NCBI GenBank assembly: GCA_013792075.1
Contig: VMSR01000215.1
Location: 1-57,753, forward strand
Reading direction: 5' to 3'
DNA length: 57,753 nucleotides
Origin: Desulfobacula sp.
Lineage (GTDB): Bacteria > Desulfobacterota > Desulfobacteria > Desulfobacterales > Desulfobacteraceae
A program made the translations under genes and the position numbers. Below, piece by piece: positions 26,265-35,800 of this stretch. Every line of letters starts with the position of its first letter. Within the stretch, counting starts at the first letter, position 1. The notes under the pieces are model-generated. The model worked only from the letters and a program-made list of their open reading frames with translations. It had not been told where the DNA came from and did no database searches.

Positions 26265-28238
26265 ATGAGACCAGAAAAGATACTTGTTGTTGATGATGAA
26301 AAGCGGATCGTTGATAATATTGCACGTTGCCTGAACCGGGAAGGATTTGACGTAACAGGTGCCCACGACGGTTCAGAGGCTGTCGCATTGTTTGAGCACC
26401 AGCGGTTTGACCTGATTTTGCTGGATATCAGCATGCCCGGCATGAATGGGTATGAGGTCATGGAACACATCTTTGGTCTGGATGGGGATGTTCTTATCAT
26501 TATCATGACCGGATTTGCTTCTGTGGAATCTGCAGTAAAAGCCCTGAAAAAAGGGGCATGGGATTATTTAAAAAAACCATTTGAATATACGGATCTGATT
26601 AAAACCGTAAAAAACGCCCTGGCCCAGAGCAATCTTCTGGCAGAGAAAAAAGCGGTATCCGCACGCCTTGAAGCGTCTGAACGACAATACAAATACATGG
26701 TTAACAATTCTCCGGACCTTGTCTTTACCCTTGATACAAACGGGTGTTTTACCTTTGTGAACGATCAGTTTGAACGACTGCTGGGGTTTTCCAGAAAGGT
26801 GCTCGTGGGAAGTCTGTTTGAAGACCTGGTTCACAAGGGTGACCGGGAAAGGGTCAGGGAACTGGTTGCCTCTGGAAACTTTGTTCAGGAGGGAACCGAC
26901 GGTCATGAACTGAATTTCAGATTTAAAAGGGCCAGCCGGAATTTATCCCATTATGATCCCCATGGCGCCTTTGCACACATGGAACTAAAGGCTTCTCCCA
27001 TGTATCTGCCGGCCAGTGAGACCAGAAAAGAACGAAAAGGAGTTTATGCCGTTGCCCGGGATGTGACCGAGAGAGTCATTCTTGAGGCCCAGCTGCGCCA
27101 GGCACAGAAAATGGAGGCCATTGGAACCCTTGCCGGGGGCATAGCCCATGATTTCAACAATATCCTCATGGGGATACAAGGATATGCTTCCCTGGTGAAA
27201 TGCGGTTTTGACAGGGACAGTGAGGAGTTTAAGCGGCTGTCCAACATCGATGAATATGTTTCCAACGGAGCGGAAATGGCACGGCATCTTCTTGGCTTTG
27301 CCCAGAAAAGCTGCCATGAAGTCAGTATGATCAACCTGAACTATCTGCTCAAGATGTCTGCCAAAATGTTTGGCAGGACCAAAAAAGATATTATTATTGA
27401 TCAATATCTGGAGAAGAAACTCTGGGGTACGATTGTGGATGAGGGCCAGATCAAACAGGTATTGATGAATCTTTTTGTAAATGCCTGGCAGGCAATGTCC
27501 CAGGGGGGGAAAATTACGATCAAATCCGAGAATGTTCGAATCGATGAATCACGGATCGATGAATTTGGTTTTGAGGCCCCGGGTGCATTTGTAAAAATTA
27601 CCGTGGCCGATACGGGCATGGGCATGGACAAAGAGACCATGTCCCGGATCTTTGATCCTTTTTTTACCACAAAGGCCAGGGGGCAGGGAACAGGCCTTGG
27701 CCTTGCAACCGCCTATGGAATTATCAAAAGCCACAGGGGTGCTTTTAAGGTTGACAGCAAGCCGGGCCGGGGCAGTTCATTCATGTTTTTTCTGCCGGCC
27801 GAGGACACCCTTGTGGAGTGCGATCCCACCGTTGAACAGGACGATAAAATCATCAACGGGAAGGGGAGAATTCTTCTGGTGGATGATGAAAAAGGGGTGA
27901 TTGAGGTCTGTTTTGAGATGCTTGAAGCCCTTGGGTATGAGGTGAAAGTCGCAACCAGCGGTATGGAAGCCATTAAAATAATGGATAGGGAAGGAGATAA
28001 AATCGATCTTGTGATATTGGATATGGTCATGCCCGGAATGAACGGGTTGGAGACCTATGAGGTGATCCGGAGAATTCGGCCTGATACCCGGGTGCTTGTT
28101 TCCTCGGGCTATAGCAGAGAAGAAGACCTCAACCGGATGATGGAAAAAGGGTGCAATGATTTTATCCTCAAGCCGTTTGATGTGGCCATGCTGTCTGAAA
28201 AATTAAGGGGTGTGTTCAATCCCTTGGAAAAGGTCTGA
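26265..28238 (+). CDS. Hybrid sensor histidine kinase: REC-PAS-HisKA-HATPase-REC
   Basis: The 657-residue protein begins with a receiver domain (phospho-acceptor D54 in [13 protein letters not shown]). A short coiled segment and a PAS domain follow (about 140-265, [22 protein letters not shown]). The histidine kinase core has H295 in GGIAHDFNN, an N-box at [11 protein letters not shown] and G-boxes ADTGMGM and [17 protein letters not shown] second receiver domain (D586 in [13 protein letters not shown]) ends the chain. No membrane segment is seen, so it is probably cytoplasmic. It lies 50 bases after the RnfB-type fusion on the same strand, suggesting cotranscription and perhaps redox or energy-state sensing. 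The signal and output are unknown. Confidence 0.9.
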   Translation: MRPEKILVVDDEKRIVDNIARCLNREGFDVTGAHDGSEAVALFEHQRFDLILLDISMPGMNGYEVMEHIFGLDGDVLIIIMTGFASVESAVKALKKGAWDYLKKPFEYTDLIKTVKNALAQSNLLAEKKAVSARLEASERQYKYMVNNSPDLVFTLDTNGCFTFVNDQFERLLGFSRKVLVGSLFEDLVHKGDRERVRELVASGNFVQEGTDGHELNFRFKRASRNLSHYDPHGAFAHMELKASPMYLPASETRKERKGVYAVARDVTERVILEAQLRQAQKMEAIGTLAGGIAHDFNNILMGIQGYASLVKCGFDRDSEEFKRLSNIDEYVSNGAEMARHLLGFAQKSCHEVSMINLNYLLKMSAKMFGRTKKDIIIDQYLEKKLWGTIVDEGQIKQVLMNLFVNAWQAMSQGGKITIKSENVRIDESRIDEFGFEAPGAFVKITVADTGMGMDKETMSRIFDPFFTTKARGQGTGLGLATAYGIIKSHRGAFKVDSKPGRGSSFMFFLPAEDTLVECDPTVEQDDKIINGKGRILLVDDEKGVIEVCFEMLEALGYEVKVATSGMEAIKIMDREGDKIDLVILDMVMPGMNGLETYEVIRRIRPDTRVLVSSGYSREEDLNRMMEKGCNDFILKPFDVAMLSEKLRGVFNPLEKV

Positions 28239-28268
28239 ACAAAAGGGTAGATATATCTAAAAAATATA

Positions 28269-28305
28269 AAAAGGGGCCGGGAAAAGATTTTTCCCGGCCC
28301 CTTTT
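28269..28305. terminator. Bidirectional terminator between kinase and ppaC
   Basis: A 17-bp perfect stem, AAAAGGGGCCGGGAAAA (28269-28285) with its inverse at 28289-28305, closes on a 3-base loop. Its flanks are A-rich on the left and T-rich on the right, so it can terminate the plus-strand kinase and the minus-strand pyrophosphatase alike. Confidence 0.88.
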
Positions 28306-28323
28306 GGTTTTTAGGGTATTCGT

Positions 28324-29247
28324 CTATTTGCCGAATACTTTTTCAAGAAAGGGCACGATCTCTTTTTTACGGCTCATGATGCCGGGAAGCCACGCTTTCC
28401 CGTTTGCCGGTTTCACGCCAAAAGCTTTTTCAACAACAGATTCGTCATCTGATACGATTAAAAGTTCTGTACCTTCCTTCATGATATCGGTCAGCATGAG
28501 AAATACGCTGTGGTGGCCTTTTTCTTTCTTAAGGGCGGCAATATCTTTTTCAAGGTCGGCTTTAATGCCATCCACAATGGAAAGATCTACCAGCTCAAGC
28601 TGACCCACGCCCACGCCTTTGCCGTTCATGTTGAAATCTTTGTAATCCCGGAAAACCAGTTCCCGGATGGGGGTACCCTCAACCGCTGATTTTACTTTGA
28701 ACATTTCAATGCCAAGGGCCGGCAGATCTTTTTCGCCGCAGATTTCAGACAGCTCGGCACAGACTTTTTTGTCAGAATCTGTACAGGTGGCTGATTTGAA
28801 GATAACCGTATCGGAAAGGATGGCGCAGAGCATGATACCGGCAATATCTTTCGGGATGGCAATGCCAAAATATTTATACATGGAGGCCACAACGGTGCAG
28901 GTACAGCCAACGGGCCAGATCCAGCACTCAAGGGGCTGACTGGTTGTCACATCTCCCAGTTTGTGATGGTCAACGATGCCAAGGATATTGGCTTTTCCCA
29001 GATCGTCGGGGCTCTGGCTAAGGTCTGAATGATCCACAAGGTATACATCTTTGCCGGCGTAGCTGGTAACGACCGCAGGTGCAGCCACACCATATTTTTT
29101 AAGAACAAATGTAGATTCAGGATTAAGCTCTCCCTGCATTGCAGGTGCGATATCTTCACCAAGTTTTTTCTTAAGATCCGCCAGTGCAATGGCTGCACAA
29201 ACTGAATCTGTATCTGGGTTTTTGTGACCAAATACCAAAGTTGACAT
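28324..29247 (-). CDS. ppaC: Manganese-dependent inorganic pyrophosphatase (family II, DHH)
   Basis: The 307-residue protein is a family II pyrophosphatase. It has the N-terminal metal site GHKNPDTDS, the DHH motif in GIVDHHKLGD, and the C-terminal substrate loop PGIMSRKKE. CBS domains are absent. Pyrophosphate removal pulls ATP-sulfurylase forward in sulfate activation, so a soluble pyrophosphatase is important in a sulfate reducer. The start at 29247 is chosen because AGGAGG precedes it at ideal spacing; the open frame extends 21 codons further without a ribosome site. It ends at a shared terminator and is divergent from the polyamine transporter. Confidence 0.94.
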   Translation of the reverse strand: MSTLVFGHKNPDTDSVCAAIALADLKKKLGEDIAPAMQGELNPESTFVLKKYGVAAPAVVTSYAGKDVYLVDHSDLSQSPDDLGKANILGIVDHHKLGDVTTSQPLECWIWPVGCTCTVVASMYKYFGIAIPKDIAGIMLCAILSDTVIFKSATCTDSDKKVCAELSEICGEKDLPALGIEMFKVKSAVEGTPIRELVFRDYKDFNMNGKGVGVGQLELVDLSIVDGIKADLEKDIAALKKEKGHHSVFLMLTDIMKEGTELLIVSDDESVVEKAFGVKPANGKAWLPGIMSRKKEIVPFLEKVFGK

Positions 29248-29283
29248 AAAACCTCCTAAATGTTGTTGTCGTGTTATAAATCG

Positions 29284-29308
29284 GATGATTCCACACACGG
29301 AAATCATC
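29284..29308. repeat. Dyad upstream of ppaC
   Basis: GATGATTCC (29284-29292) and GGAAATCATC (29299-29308) are inverse apart from one extra base. The dyad lies 37 bases upstream of the ppaC start, in the 300-base region divergent to the polyamine transporter. A regulatory role is possible. I found no convincing promoter for either gene in the rest of this region. Confidence 0.35.
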
Positions 29309-29547
29309 AAAAATTCCCAAACAAAATTCAGAATATCTTATAGAATTAATTGTGCAGATACTCAAGGAAAATTTTTAAATTTCAGATGACGCCCGGTATC
29401 CTTAAATTTTTTAGTTTTAGTTTTATTTGACCTTTGTTAGGGATACTTGAAAAATCTTTACACCCGTCAGGAATAGTGATAGGCAATTAATGGTGGAGCA
29501 CCTTGTCTTGAACGTCTATCCAATAAAAATAAAAATGGAGGAAAAAA

Positions 29548-30618
29548 ATGTTGAGAAAAATGATTGCTTTGTTGGTTGCCATGGTTGCAGGGTTTTGTTT
29601 CCTGTCAACTCCGGTATCGGCTGAAACCCTTGAGCTTCTTACCTGGAAAGGGTATGCGCCCACGGTCCTTGTTGACAAATTTAAAGCAGAAACCAATATC
29701 GATGTAAAGGTTACTTTTACCAACAACGAAGAGATGATTGCAAAGCTTCGGGCAACCAGGGGCGCAGGCTTTGACCTTGCCCAGCCCAGCCAGGACCGGA
29801 TATCCTCTGTCCAGGAAAAATACCAAATCTATCAACCCATTGATATTTCAAAAATCAATGCAGATCAGATCATCACCTCCATGCTGGATGCCGTTAAAAA
29901 GAACACAAATGTTGCCGGCAAACCCCATGCCGTTCCGTTTTGCTGGGGAACAGACGGCCTTGTTGTCAATAAGAAACTGGCACCCAATGCGTCGGACTAT
30001 ACAGACCTTCTCAATGCCGCCTATGAAGGCCGGGTGAGCTATCGTCTCAAACGGCCCACCCTGATTGCCATGGCCTTTGCCATGGGAGAGGACCCCTTTG
30101 CCAAATATTCAGATCCGGTTGCGTACAAGGCCCTCATGGACAAGATCGGGCAGGCGCTTATTGACAATAAGAAACTGGTTCAAAATTACTGGTCCAATGG
30201 CGATGCCCTGATACAGTCCATGCGAGCCAATGAGATTTATGTGGCCATGGCATGGGACAATGGCGGGTGGAAACTCCATGAAGAAAATCCGGACATTGAT
30301 TTTGTCGCGCCCAAAAGCGGTGCCATGGGATGGATCGATACCTTTGCCATTCCTGCCAAGGCAAAGAACCCGGAAGCCGCTTATAAATGGATTAATTTCA
30401 TGCTCAGACCGGAAAATGCAGCCATTTTTACAAATCTTGAAAAGTGCGGTACCGCTTCCAAGGGCGCCATAAAATTGACCGATGCCAGTGTAAGAGCCAA
30501 CTTTGAGAGAAGCTTTTCCGATGCAGATATTGACAATATCAAATGGTATCCGCCGGTACCGGCCAACCTGGAATCCATCGAAGGCATGGTCCTGGATAAG
30601 GTGAAGGCTTCAAAGTAA
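29548..30618 (+). CDS. potD: Polyamine (spermidine/putrescine) ABC transporter substrate-binding protein
   Basis: The 356-residue protein has a Sec signal peptide (residues 1-25, ending VSA before ETLELLTWKGY) and no lipobox cysteine, so it should be soluble in the periplasm. The mature part is a PotD/PotF-type periplasmic binding protein, with features such as WGTDGLVVNKKL, an AMAWDNGGW segment and the C-terminal WYPPVPANLESIEG. The start follows ATGGAGG at proper spacing. It heads a potD-A-B-C unit. Polyamines are the family's usual ligand, but related proteins bind other cationic or small organic solutes, so the exact substrate is not certain. Confidence 0.85.
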   Translation: MLRKMIALLVAMVAGFCFLSTPVSAETLELLTWKGYAPTVLVDKFKAETNIDVKVTFTNNEEMIAKLRATRGAGFDLAQPSQDRISSVQEKYQIYQPIDISKINADQIITSMLDAVKKNTNVAGKPHAVPFCWGTDGLVVNKKLAPNASDYTDLLNAAYEGRVSYRLKRPTLIAMAFAMGEDPFAKYSDPVAYKALMDKIGQALIDNKKLVQNYWSNGDALIQSMRANEIYVAMAWDNGGWKLHEENPDIDFVAPKSGAMGWIDTFAIPAKAKNPEAAYKWINFMLRPENAAIFTNLEKCGTASKGAIKLTDASVRANFERSFSDADIDNIKWYPPVPANLESIEGMVLDKVKASK

Positions 30619-30643
30619 ACGTTTAAGCGACAGTTTTGAAGAA

Positions 30644-30700
30644 CATTGGTGCCGAAAGATTTATGGGACGACCCTTGTGTCCATGAATCTTTCGGCCAAT
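30644..30700 (+). promoter_or_regulatory. Intercistronic hairpin between potD and potA
   Basis: CATTG...GCCGAAAGATT (30644-30661) pairs with AATCTTTCGGC-CAATG (ending 30700), with a 2-base bulge and an extra ATGG/CCAT pair near the loop. No T-run follows. Such hairpins after binding-protein genes typically protect the upstream message and lower downstream expression. That role is inferred here. Confidence 0.5.
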
Positions 30701-30756
30701 GGGCCTTGTAAAGGCCGGGGTACTATTATTTTACCATTATGCGGGTTGGGACAAAG

Positions 30757-31890
30757 ATGCAGACAGATCTTTCAGTTGTTCGAGTGATGAAAAAATTTCA
30801 GGATTTCACAGCAGTTGATTGTGTGTCCTTTGATGTTGAAAAAGGAAAATTTTTTTCTATTTTAGGACCTTCGGGATGCGGGAAAACAACCCTGCTTCGA
30901 ATGATATCCGGATTTTTTGAACCCACCAGCGGGACCATTGAGATCAATGGGAGAAACATGGCCGGGATTCCGCCCAACAAACGGCCTGTGAATTTGATTT
31001 TTCAGAACCTTGCCCTGTTTCCCATGATGAATGTGGGCCAAAACATTGCCTTTGGCCTTGAGCGGCAAGGGGAAAAACGCCATGTCATTCAAACAAAGAC
31101 AGCTCAAATGCTGGAACGGGTGGGGCTGCCGGGATTTGAGAAAAAAAAAGTGGATCAATTGTCCGGGGGGCAGCGGCAGCGGGTTGCCATTGCCAGAAGC
31201 CTGATCCTGGAACCGGCGGTTTTGCTGCTGGACGAACCCCTTGGCGCCCTGGACCTGAAACTGCGGGAGCAGATGAAAATTGAACTCAAAATTCTCCAGA
31301 CCCAGGTGGGAACGACCTTTGTCTATATCACCCATGACCAGTCGGAAGCCCTCGTCATGTCAGACCATGTGGCGGTTATGAACAAGGGCAGATTTGAGCA
31401 GGTGGATACGCCCAGAAATCTATATTCAAAACCTTCCACTCCCTTTGTGGCCCGGTTTGTGGGAGAGAACAACCAATGGGATGCCCGGGTGATTTCACTG
31501 GAAGAGCACCAGGGCCGGCAGGTTGCTGCCATCATGACACCCGAGGGCAATCAATTTGAAGCCCTTGTCCAGGGGCAGCTTACCCCTGGCGATGAGATTG
31601 ATCTTTTTTTGCGGCCCGAGGCCATTGTCCTGGAACCTGACGCCGCCATTGAAGGGTTGAACCGGTTTTTTATCATTGTCAGATCCATTTTGTTTGACGG
31701 TGCAAACAGCAGAATTCTTGCCCTGTTGCCGGAATCTGACAGGGAAATCCAGATTTCCCTTCCCCAGACCCGGCAGTTTGACCACATAGCGCCCGGCGAC
31801 CGGGTTGAGGCAGGGTGGAGTCCGGAATCCGGCATGATGTTTGTCAAAGAAAAAAACATGTACAAAGACGCAGGAACGGTGACCCCATGA
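30757..31890 (+). CDS. potA: Polyamine ABC transporter ATP-binding protein
   Basis: The 377-residue ATPase has Walker A GPSGCGKTT, the Q-loop at FQNLALFPMMNVGQNI, signature LSGGQRQRVAIARSL, Walker B LLLDEPLGALD and the switch histidine in YITHDQSEAL. A C-terminal TOBE-type regulatory domain occupies about 245-375, as in PotA and MalK relatives. The start at 30757 is chosen for a GGGAC stretch upstream; an in-frame ATG at 30739 has no ribosome site. Its stop overlaps the potB start (ATGA), so translation is coupled. Confidence 0.92.
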   Translation: MQTDLSVVRVMKKFQDFTAVDCVSFDVEKGKFFSILGPSGCGKTTLLRMISGFFEPTSGTIEINGRNMAGIPPNKRPVNLIFQNLALFPMMNVGQNIAFGLERQGEKRHVIQTKTAQMLERVGLPGFEKKKVDQLSGGQRQRVAIARSLILEPAVLLLDEPLGALDLKLREQMKIELKILQTQVGTTFVYITHDQSEALVMSDHVAVMNKGRFEQVDTPRNLYSKPSTPFVARFVGENNQWDARVISLEEHQGRQVAAIMTPEGNQFEALVQGQLTPGDEIDLFLRPEAIVLEPDAAIEGLNRFFIIVRSILFDGANSRILALLPESDREIQISLPQTRQFDHIAPGDRVEAGWSPESGMMFVKEKNMYKDAGTVTP

Positions 31891-32744
31891 AGCCGGGTAT
31901 CCGATGGGGGCTTGTGATTTTCATCTCCCCGGTACTTGCCTGGTTGACCCTTTTGATCGTGCTTCCCCAGGTGGACATGTTCATCATGGCCATCCGGGCG
32001 GAAAATCCCTTGGGTGAGATGGGCTTTTCCCTTGGCAATTTCAAACTCTTTTTTTTGGAACCCATTTATTGGAGAACCTTTGCCAGAACCGCTATTTTCT
32101 CGGTTCTGGTGACCTTTCTGACCTTTTTGATCACCATGCCCGTGGCATTTTACATCACCAAGGTGGTCTCTCCAAAATTCCAGGGGTTTCTGGCCGTTCT
32201 GGTCCTGATGCCCTTTTGGGTCAGTGAACTGGTCCGGGTATACGGCTGGATGATTCTCCTGCGGGAAAGCGGGGTCATCAATCATTTTCTGCTAAAATTC
32301 GGCGTGCTGGAGCAACCCATGGAAATGCTCTATAACGATGTGGCCATGGTCATGGGGCTTGTCTACACTTCCATGCTCTTTATGCTGGTGCCGCTGTTGT
32401 CGGCCCTGGAAAGCCTGGATAACAATCTCATAGAAGCCGCCTATGACCTCGGGGGGAATGTGTGGTCCATTGCCATGCGAATTGTCATCCCCCATTGCCT
32501 TCCCGGTATCGTTTCAGGCTCCATTGTGGTGTTCATGCTGACCCTTGGCAATTATCTGACCCCCAATCTTATGGGCGGGAAAAATGGCCTCTGGTTCACC
32601 GAACAGATCTACAATCAGTTTATTGCAAGTTTTAACTGGAACCAGGGCAGCGCCTTTGGATTTTTGCTGCTGATTCTCTCGTCGGGGATTATCTGGCTTG
32701 GACTGAAACTGACACACCAGCGCCTGGGAAAGGTGGTCCAATGA
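31887..32744 (+). CDS. potB: Polyamine ABC transporter permease (PotB type)
   Basis: The 285-residue membrane protein has about six hydrophobic helices and the ABC permease EAA-like loop (EAAYDLGGNVWSIAMRIVIPHCLPGI). The start at 31887 overlaps the potA stop by 4 bases (ATGA); longer frame extensions run into potA and are not used. Its own stop overlaps the potC start in the same way. It pairs with PotC to form the inner-membrane channel. Confidence 0.9.
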   Translation: MKPGIRWGLVIFISPVLAWLTLLIVLPQVDMFIMAIRAENPLGEMGFSLGNFKLFFLEPIYWRTFARTAIFSVLVTFLTFLITMPVAFYITKVVSPKFQGFLAVLVLMPFWVSELVRVYGWMILLRESGVINHFLLKFGVLEQPMEMLYNDVAMVMGLVYTSMLFMLVPLLSALESLDNNLIEAAYDLGGNVWSIAMRIVIPHCLPGIVSGSIVVFMLTLGNYLTPNLMGGKNGLWFTEQIYNQFIASFNWNQGSAFGFLLLILSSGIIWLGLKLTHQRLGKVVQ

Positions 32745-33595
32745 TTCGAAATATTCCCCAAACACGATCCTATTCACACGGGTTTCGACTCTATGTGATT
32801 CTTTATTTTGTATTCCTTTTTGCACCCCTGGCAATTACCTGTATCCTTGCTTTTAACGATTCCATGTTTCCTTCCCTTCCCTGGAAAGGGTTCACCCCGG
32901 AATGGTTTACCGGCAATACCGTGGAAAGGACCGGAATATTCCATGATCAGATCAATCTGGACAGTATCTGGGTCAGTTTTAAGGTGGCATTTTTTGTATC
33001 CATCCTGTCCACATTTGTGGGGACCATGGCCGCTTTTTTGTTTGAACAGGAATCGTTTCCCTTTAAATCCGTTCTTTTTTTTCTGATGCTGGCACCCCTT
33101 GTCATTCCCGGTGTTATCCTGGGTATTTCCATCCTGCTTTTTTCCAATACCCTGGGACTGTTTTTTGAAACCCATTTTGGGGTTGATGTGGGCCTTTTCA
33201 GGCCCGGGTTCTGGCTGGTGGTATTGGGCCAGTTTTCATTTATTACCACCATTGTGACCCTGATTGTTTCTGCCAGACTTAAAAAATTTGATCCCACCCT
33301 GGAAGAAGCCGCCATGAACCTGGGGGCGACCCGGTTTGAAACCATTGTGCATATCACCTTAAAATTTTTAAGACCTTCTATTCTGGGGGCATTGGCTGTT
33401 TCTTTTCTCATGTCCTTTGAAAATTTTAATACCACCCTGTTCCTGGTGGGGTCCCAGGCAACCCTGCCCATCAATCTCTATCTCCAGGTCCGGGACGGCA
33501 GTACGCCTGTCATCAATGCCATTTCAGTGCTCATGATCGGCGGCACCTCCCTGCTTGCTCTGGTGAACCTTTATTTTTCAAGGAAAAAAAACTAG
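32741..33595 (+). CDS. potC: Polyamine ABC transporter permease (PotC type)
   Basis: The 284-residue inner-membrane permease carries a cytoplasmic N-terminus, about six membrane helices and the EAA loop EEAAMNLGATRFETIVHITLKFL. The start overlaps the potB stop by 4 bases. It is the last gene of the four-gene transporter unit; no clear terminator follows within the next 87 bases. Confidence 0.9.
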   Translation: MIRNIPQTRSYSHGFRLYVILYFVFLFAPLAITCILAFNDSMFPSLPWKGFTPEWFTGNTVERTGIFHDQINLDSIWVSFKVAFFVSILSTFVGTMAAFLFEQESFPFKSVLFFLMLAPLVIPGVILGISILLFSNTLGLFFETHFGVDVGLFRPGFWLVVLGQFSFITTIVTLIVSARLKKFDPTLEEAAMNLGATRFETIVHITLKFLRPSILGALAVSFLMSFENFNTTLFLVGSQATLPINLYLQVRDGSTPVINAISVLMIGGTSLLALVNLYFSRKKN

Positions 33596-33682
33596 GGCCT
33601 TTAGAGATGGAAGGACTGTGGAAATAGGAAAACAAGGACAGGCCCAATTGGCATGAATTTACAAAAAGGCGGAGAGTGAAGA

Positions 33683-34009
33683 ATGATCCTAAATATTTTG
33701 ATTTTGGCGGTAGCTGTATTTCTGGTGGCCCGATTTTTGCCCGGGATACGGGTTAGAAACTTTTATACCGCCATTCTTGTGGCAATCGTGTATTCACTCG
33801 TAAATTTTTTCATTGGCTGGCTCCTGATTCTCGTAACCCTGCCTTTTATGATCATAACCTTTGGTCTTTTCAAGCTTATGATCAATGCCTTTATGCTCTG
33901 GCTTACAGACAAACTCATGGATGATTTTAAGATCAAAGATTTTTTGACAACCTTTATTGCGGCATTTCTCATTACCATGGTAGACTCGGCTATCAGGTGG
34001 ATGCTCTAA
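33683..34009 (+). CDS. Small membrane protein of the YvlD / phage holin family 4 type
   Basis: The 108-residue protein is almost wholly hydrophobic with about four membrane segments. It matches the PF04020-type pattern (ARFLPGIRVRNFYTAILVAIVYSLVN, LVTLPFMIITFGLFKLMINAFMLWL, a short DDFKIKDF loop and a final helix). Despite the family name it is a widespread chromosomal protein and not evidence of a prophage. GGAGAG precedes the ATG. Its function is unknown. It converges on the radical SAM gene with 12 bases between. Confidence 0.8.
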   Translation: MILNILILAVAVFLVARFLPGIRVRNFYTAILVAIVYSLVNFFIGWLLILVTLPFMIITFGLFKLMINAFMLWLTDKLMDDFKIKDFLTTFIAAFLITMVDSAIRWML

Positions 34010-34021
34010 AAAAAAGTTTGG

Positions 34022-35797
34022 TCAAACGGATATACAGACCTGACAACGGCTGCAGTCTTTCATAGGGCAGGAAACTGATTTTTTTTCCTGTTGGGCTTTT
34101 TTATATTCGTTGGATAAAAATGTATCTGTAACCCTATGGTGCAGTATATTCCAGGGCAATGCCATTTTCGGAAACGTTTTGTCCGGCATGGGTTTTTCCT
34201 GGTAAATTACCCGGTCCAAATAATCAGTGTTCAACCGCAGGGCCCGGGTCCAGCCGAACGCGACTGCCGATTCAATGATATCTGCTGTGTGCCTGTCTCC
34301 CAAAGATAGCAGGGCATGGCGTTTTGCCTCCCTTAAAGATTCAAAATTTAAGGTCACATTGGCTGTTTTTTTCAAGCCCTGGCGGAGGATTTCCGCCCGG
34401 TGTTTCAAGAGGGGCTCCCGGGTCATGGCAGACCATTGGAAGGGGGTGCAGGGTTTGGGAATAAACGGGTTGATGCTCAGGGTGATGGTGCCGATTTTTT
34501 TCTTTTTTTTCGAGGCGTTTAAAAAAACCGTTTTTATGGCCAGGACCAGCAGAACAATTTCCGCCACATCCTGGTCTGTTTCAAAGGGGAGACCAATCAT
34601 AAAATAGAGTTTCAGGTTGATGATTCCCTTGTCCACAAGTCGTTTGGCGGCATTTAGAATTTGTTTTTCGGTAATTTTTTTATTGATGATATTTCTCATC
34701 CTCTGGGATCCGGCTTCCGGGGCAATGGTGGCGGTTTTTACCCCGGAATCCGAAAGAATCCGGATGATGGGAGCGGTGAGCTTGTCTGCCCTGAGGGAAG
34801 AAAAAGCAAGCTTCAGCCCCTGATCCCTGGCATACTGGCAGATAAGGCCTATATCCGGGTGGTCCAGAACTGCGGAACTGACCAGTCCTATTTTGTTTGT
34901 CCGCAGCTTTGCTTCATCTATGGCCTGGTAAATGGTCGCCAGGGGATAGATTCGGGGGGGGCGGTAGATAAATCCTGCCGTGCAGAACCGGCACCCATGG
35001 GGACATCCCTTCAGGGTTTCGATAAGAAATGTTTCTTTAAAGGCAGTATCGGCGGTCATGATGGTGGTGGTGGTCTTTATCTGATCAAGGCTGTCAAGGT
35101 ATTGCACCTGGATCTTGGCTGGGGGAAAATGGGGGGAATTCTCTTGTTCGGAATAGAGAATGGGCGGGTGAAGAGCGGGCACATAGGCTCCGGGCAGGGC
35201 GGCTTCAATGGTGGAAAGAAGGGCTGCCTTGTTTTCGGCCTTTTGGAAGTGTTTAAAAAAAACATCCAGCAGGCACTCTGCTTCCCCGAGCAGGAAAAGA
35301 TCCATGAACGGGGCAATGGGTTCCGGGTTTAAAAAACAGGCAACCCCCCCTGCAACCACCAGGGGGTGGATGTGGTTTCGATCGGATGATCGCAGGGGGA
35401 TGCCGGTCTCTTTCAGGAGTTGGGCCAGGTGTAAAAAGTCGTTCTCAAATGAGATCGAGAACAGAATAATGTCAAATTTGTCAAGACTTAAACCGGTTTC
35501 AAGGCTTTTTACGGCCCTTTCCTTTTGACCTGGATCGGGTAAGAATACCCGTTCACAGGCAATGGCCTCCACCTGGTTTGCCAGCCGGTAGACCGTCTGG
35601 AACCCCAGGCTTGACATGCCGGCCTTGTAGGTATTGGGATAGACAAGGGCGGCCTTGATCAGGTTTTTGCCCTGTTTTACAATGACCCCTTGCTCTTCAT
35701 GTCCTTGTCTCCCGGGACCCTGTTCGTTCTGGGCTGGTCTATCCGGGCCACGCTTACCTGATCCGTGTTTTTTGGCTGGTTTAAGCCGTTTTTTCAT
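34022..35797 (-). CDS. B12-binding-type radical SAM protein
   Basis: The 591-residue protein has a polar, low-complexity N-terminal tail (1-45), then a B12-binding-like domain (about 47-210: AALVYPNTYKAGMSSLGFQTVYRL, VVAGGVACFLNPEP). The radical SAM core has the cluster motif CPHGCRFC, preceded by LIETLKG. Later SAM-core segments include PEAGSQRMRNIINKKI and LYFMIGLPFETDQDV. The C-terminus adds a cysteine-rich end, CPMKDCSRCQVC, that could bind a second metal centre. Family resemblance is to the B12-domain radical SAM proteins of the TIGR03960 type; the reaction is unknown. It starts 3 bases after the ftsZ stop, so it is cotranscribed with the dcw genes. Confidence 0.85.
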   Translation of the reverse strand: MKKRLKPAKKHGSGKRGPDRPAQNEQGPGRQGHEEQGVIVKQGKNLIKAALVYPNTYKAGMSSLGFQTVYRLANQVEAIACERVFLPDPGQKERAVKSLETGLSLDKFDIILFSISFENDFLHLAQLLKETGIPLRSSDRNHIHPLVVAGGVACFLNPEPIAPFMDLFLLGEAECLLDVFFKHFQKAENKAALLSTIEAALPGAYVPALHPPILYSEQENSPHFPPAKIQVQYLDSLDQIKTTTTIMTADTAFKETFLIETLKGCPHGCRFCTAGFIYRPPRIYPLATIYQAIDEAKLRTNKIGLVSSAVLDHPDIGLICQYARDQGLKLAFSSLRADKLTAPIIRILSDSGVKTATIAPEAGSQRMRNIINKKITEKQILNAAKRLVDKGIINLKLYFMIGLPFETDQDVAEIVLLVLAIKTVFLNASKKKKKIGTITLSINPFIPKPCTPFQWSAMTREPLLKHRAEILRQGLKKTANVTLNFESLREAKRHALLSLGDRHTADIIESAVAFGWTRALRLNTDYLDRVIYQEKPMPDKTFPKMALPWNILHHRVTDTFLSNEYKKAQQEKKSVSCPMKDCSRCQVCISV

Positions 35798-35800
35798 TTA

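Noticed and set aside
33683-34009. Prophage remnant suggested by a holin-family-4-type protein
   Set aside because: The family is a common chromosomal membrane protein, and no phage genes or attachment repeats are nearby.
34008-34027. GTTT-GACC-AAAC followed by eight T on the minus strand as terminator of the dcw unit
   Set aside because: A 4-bp AT-rich stem is too weak to call, although the T-run is suggestive.
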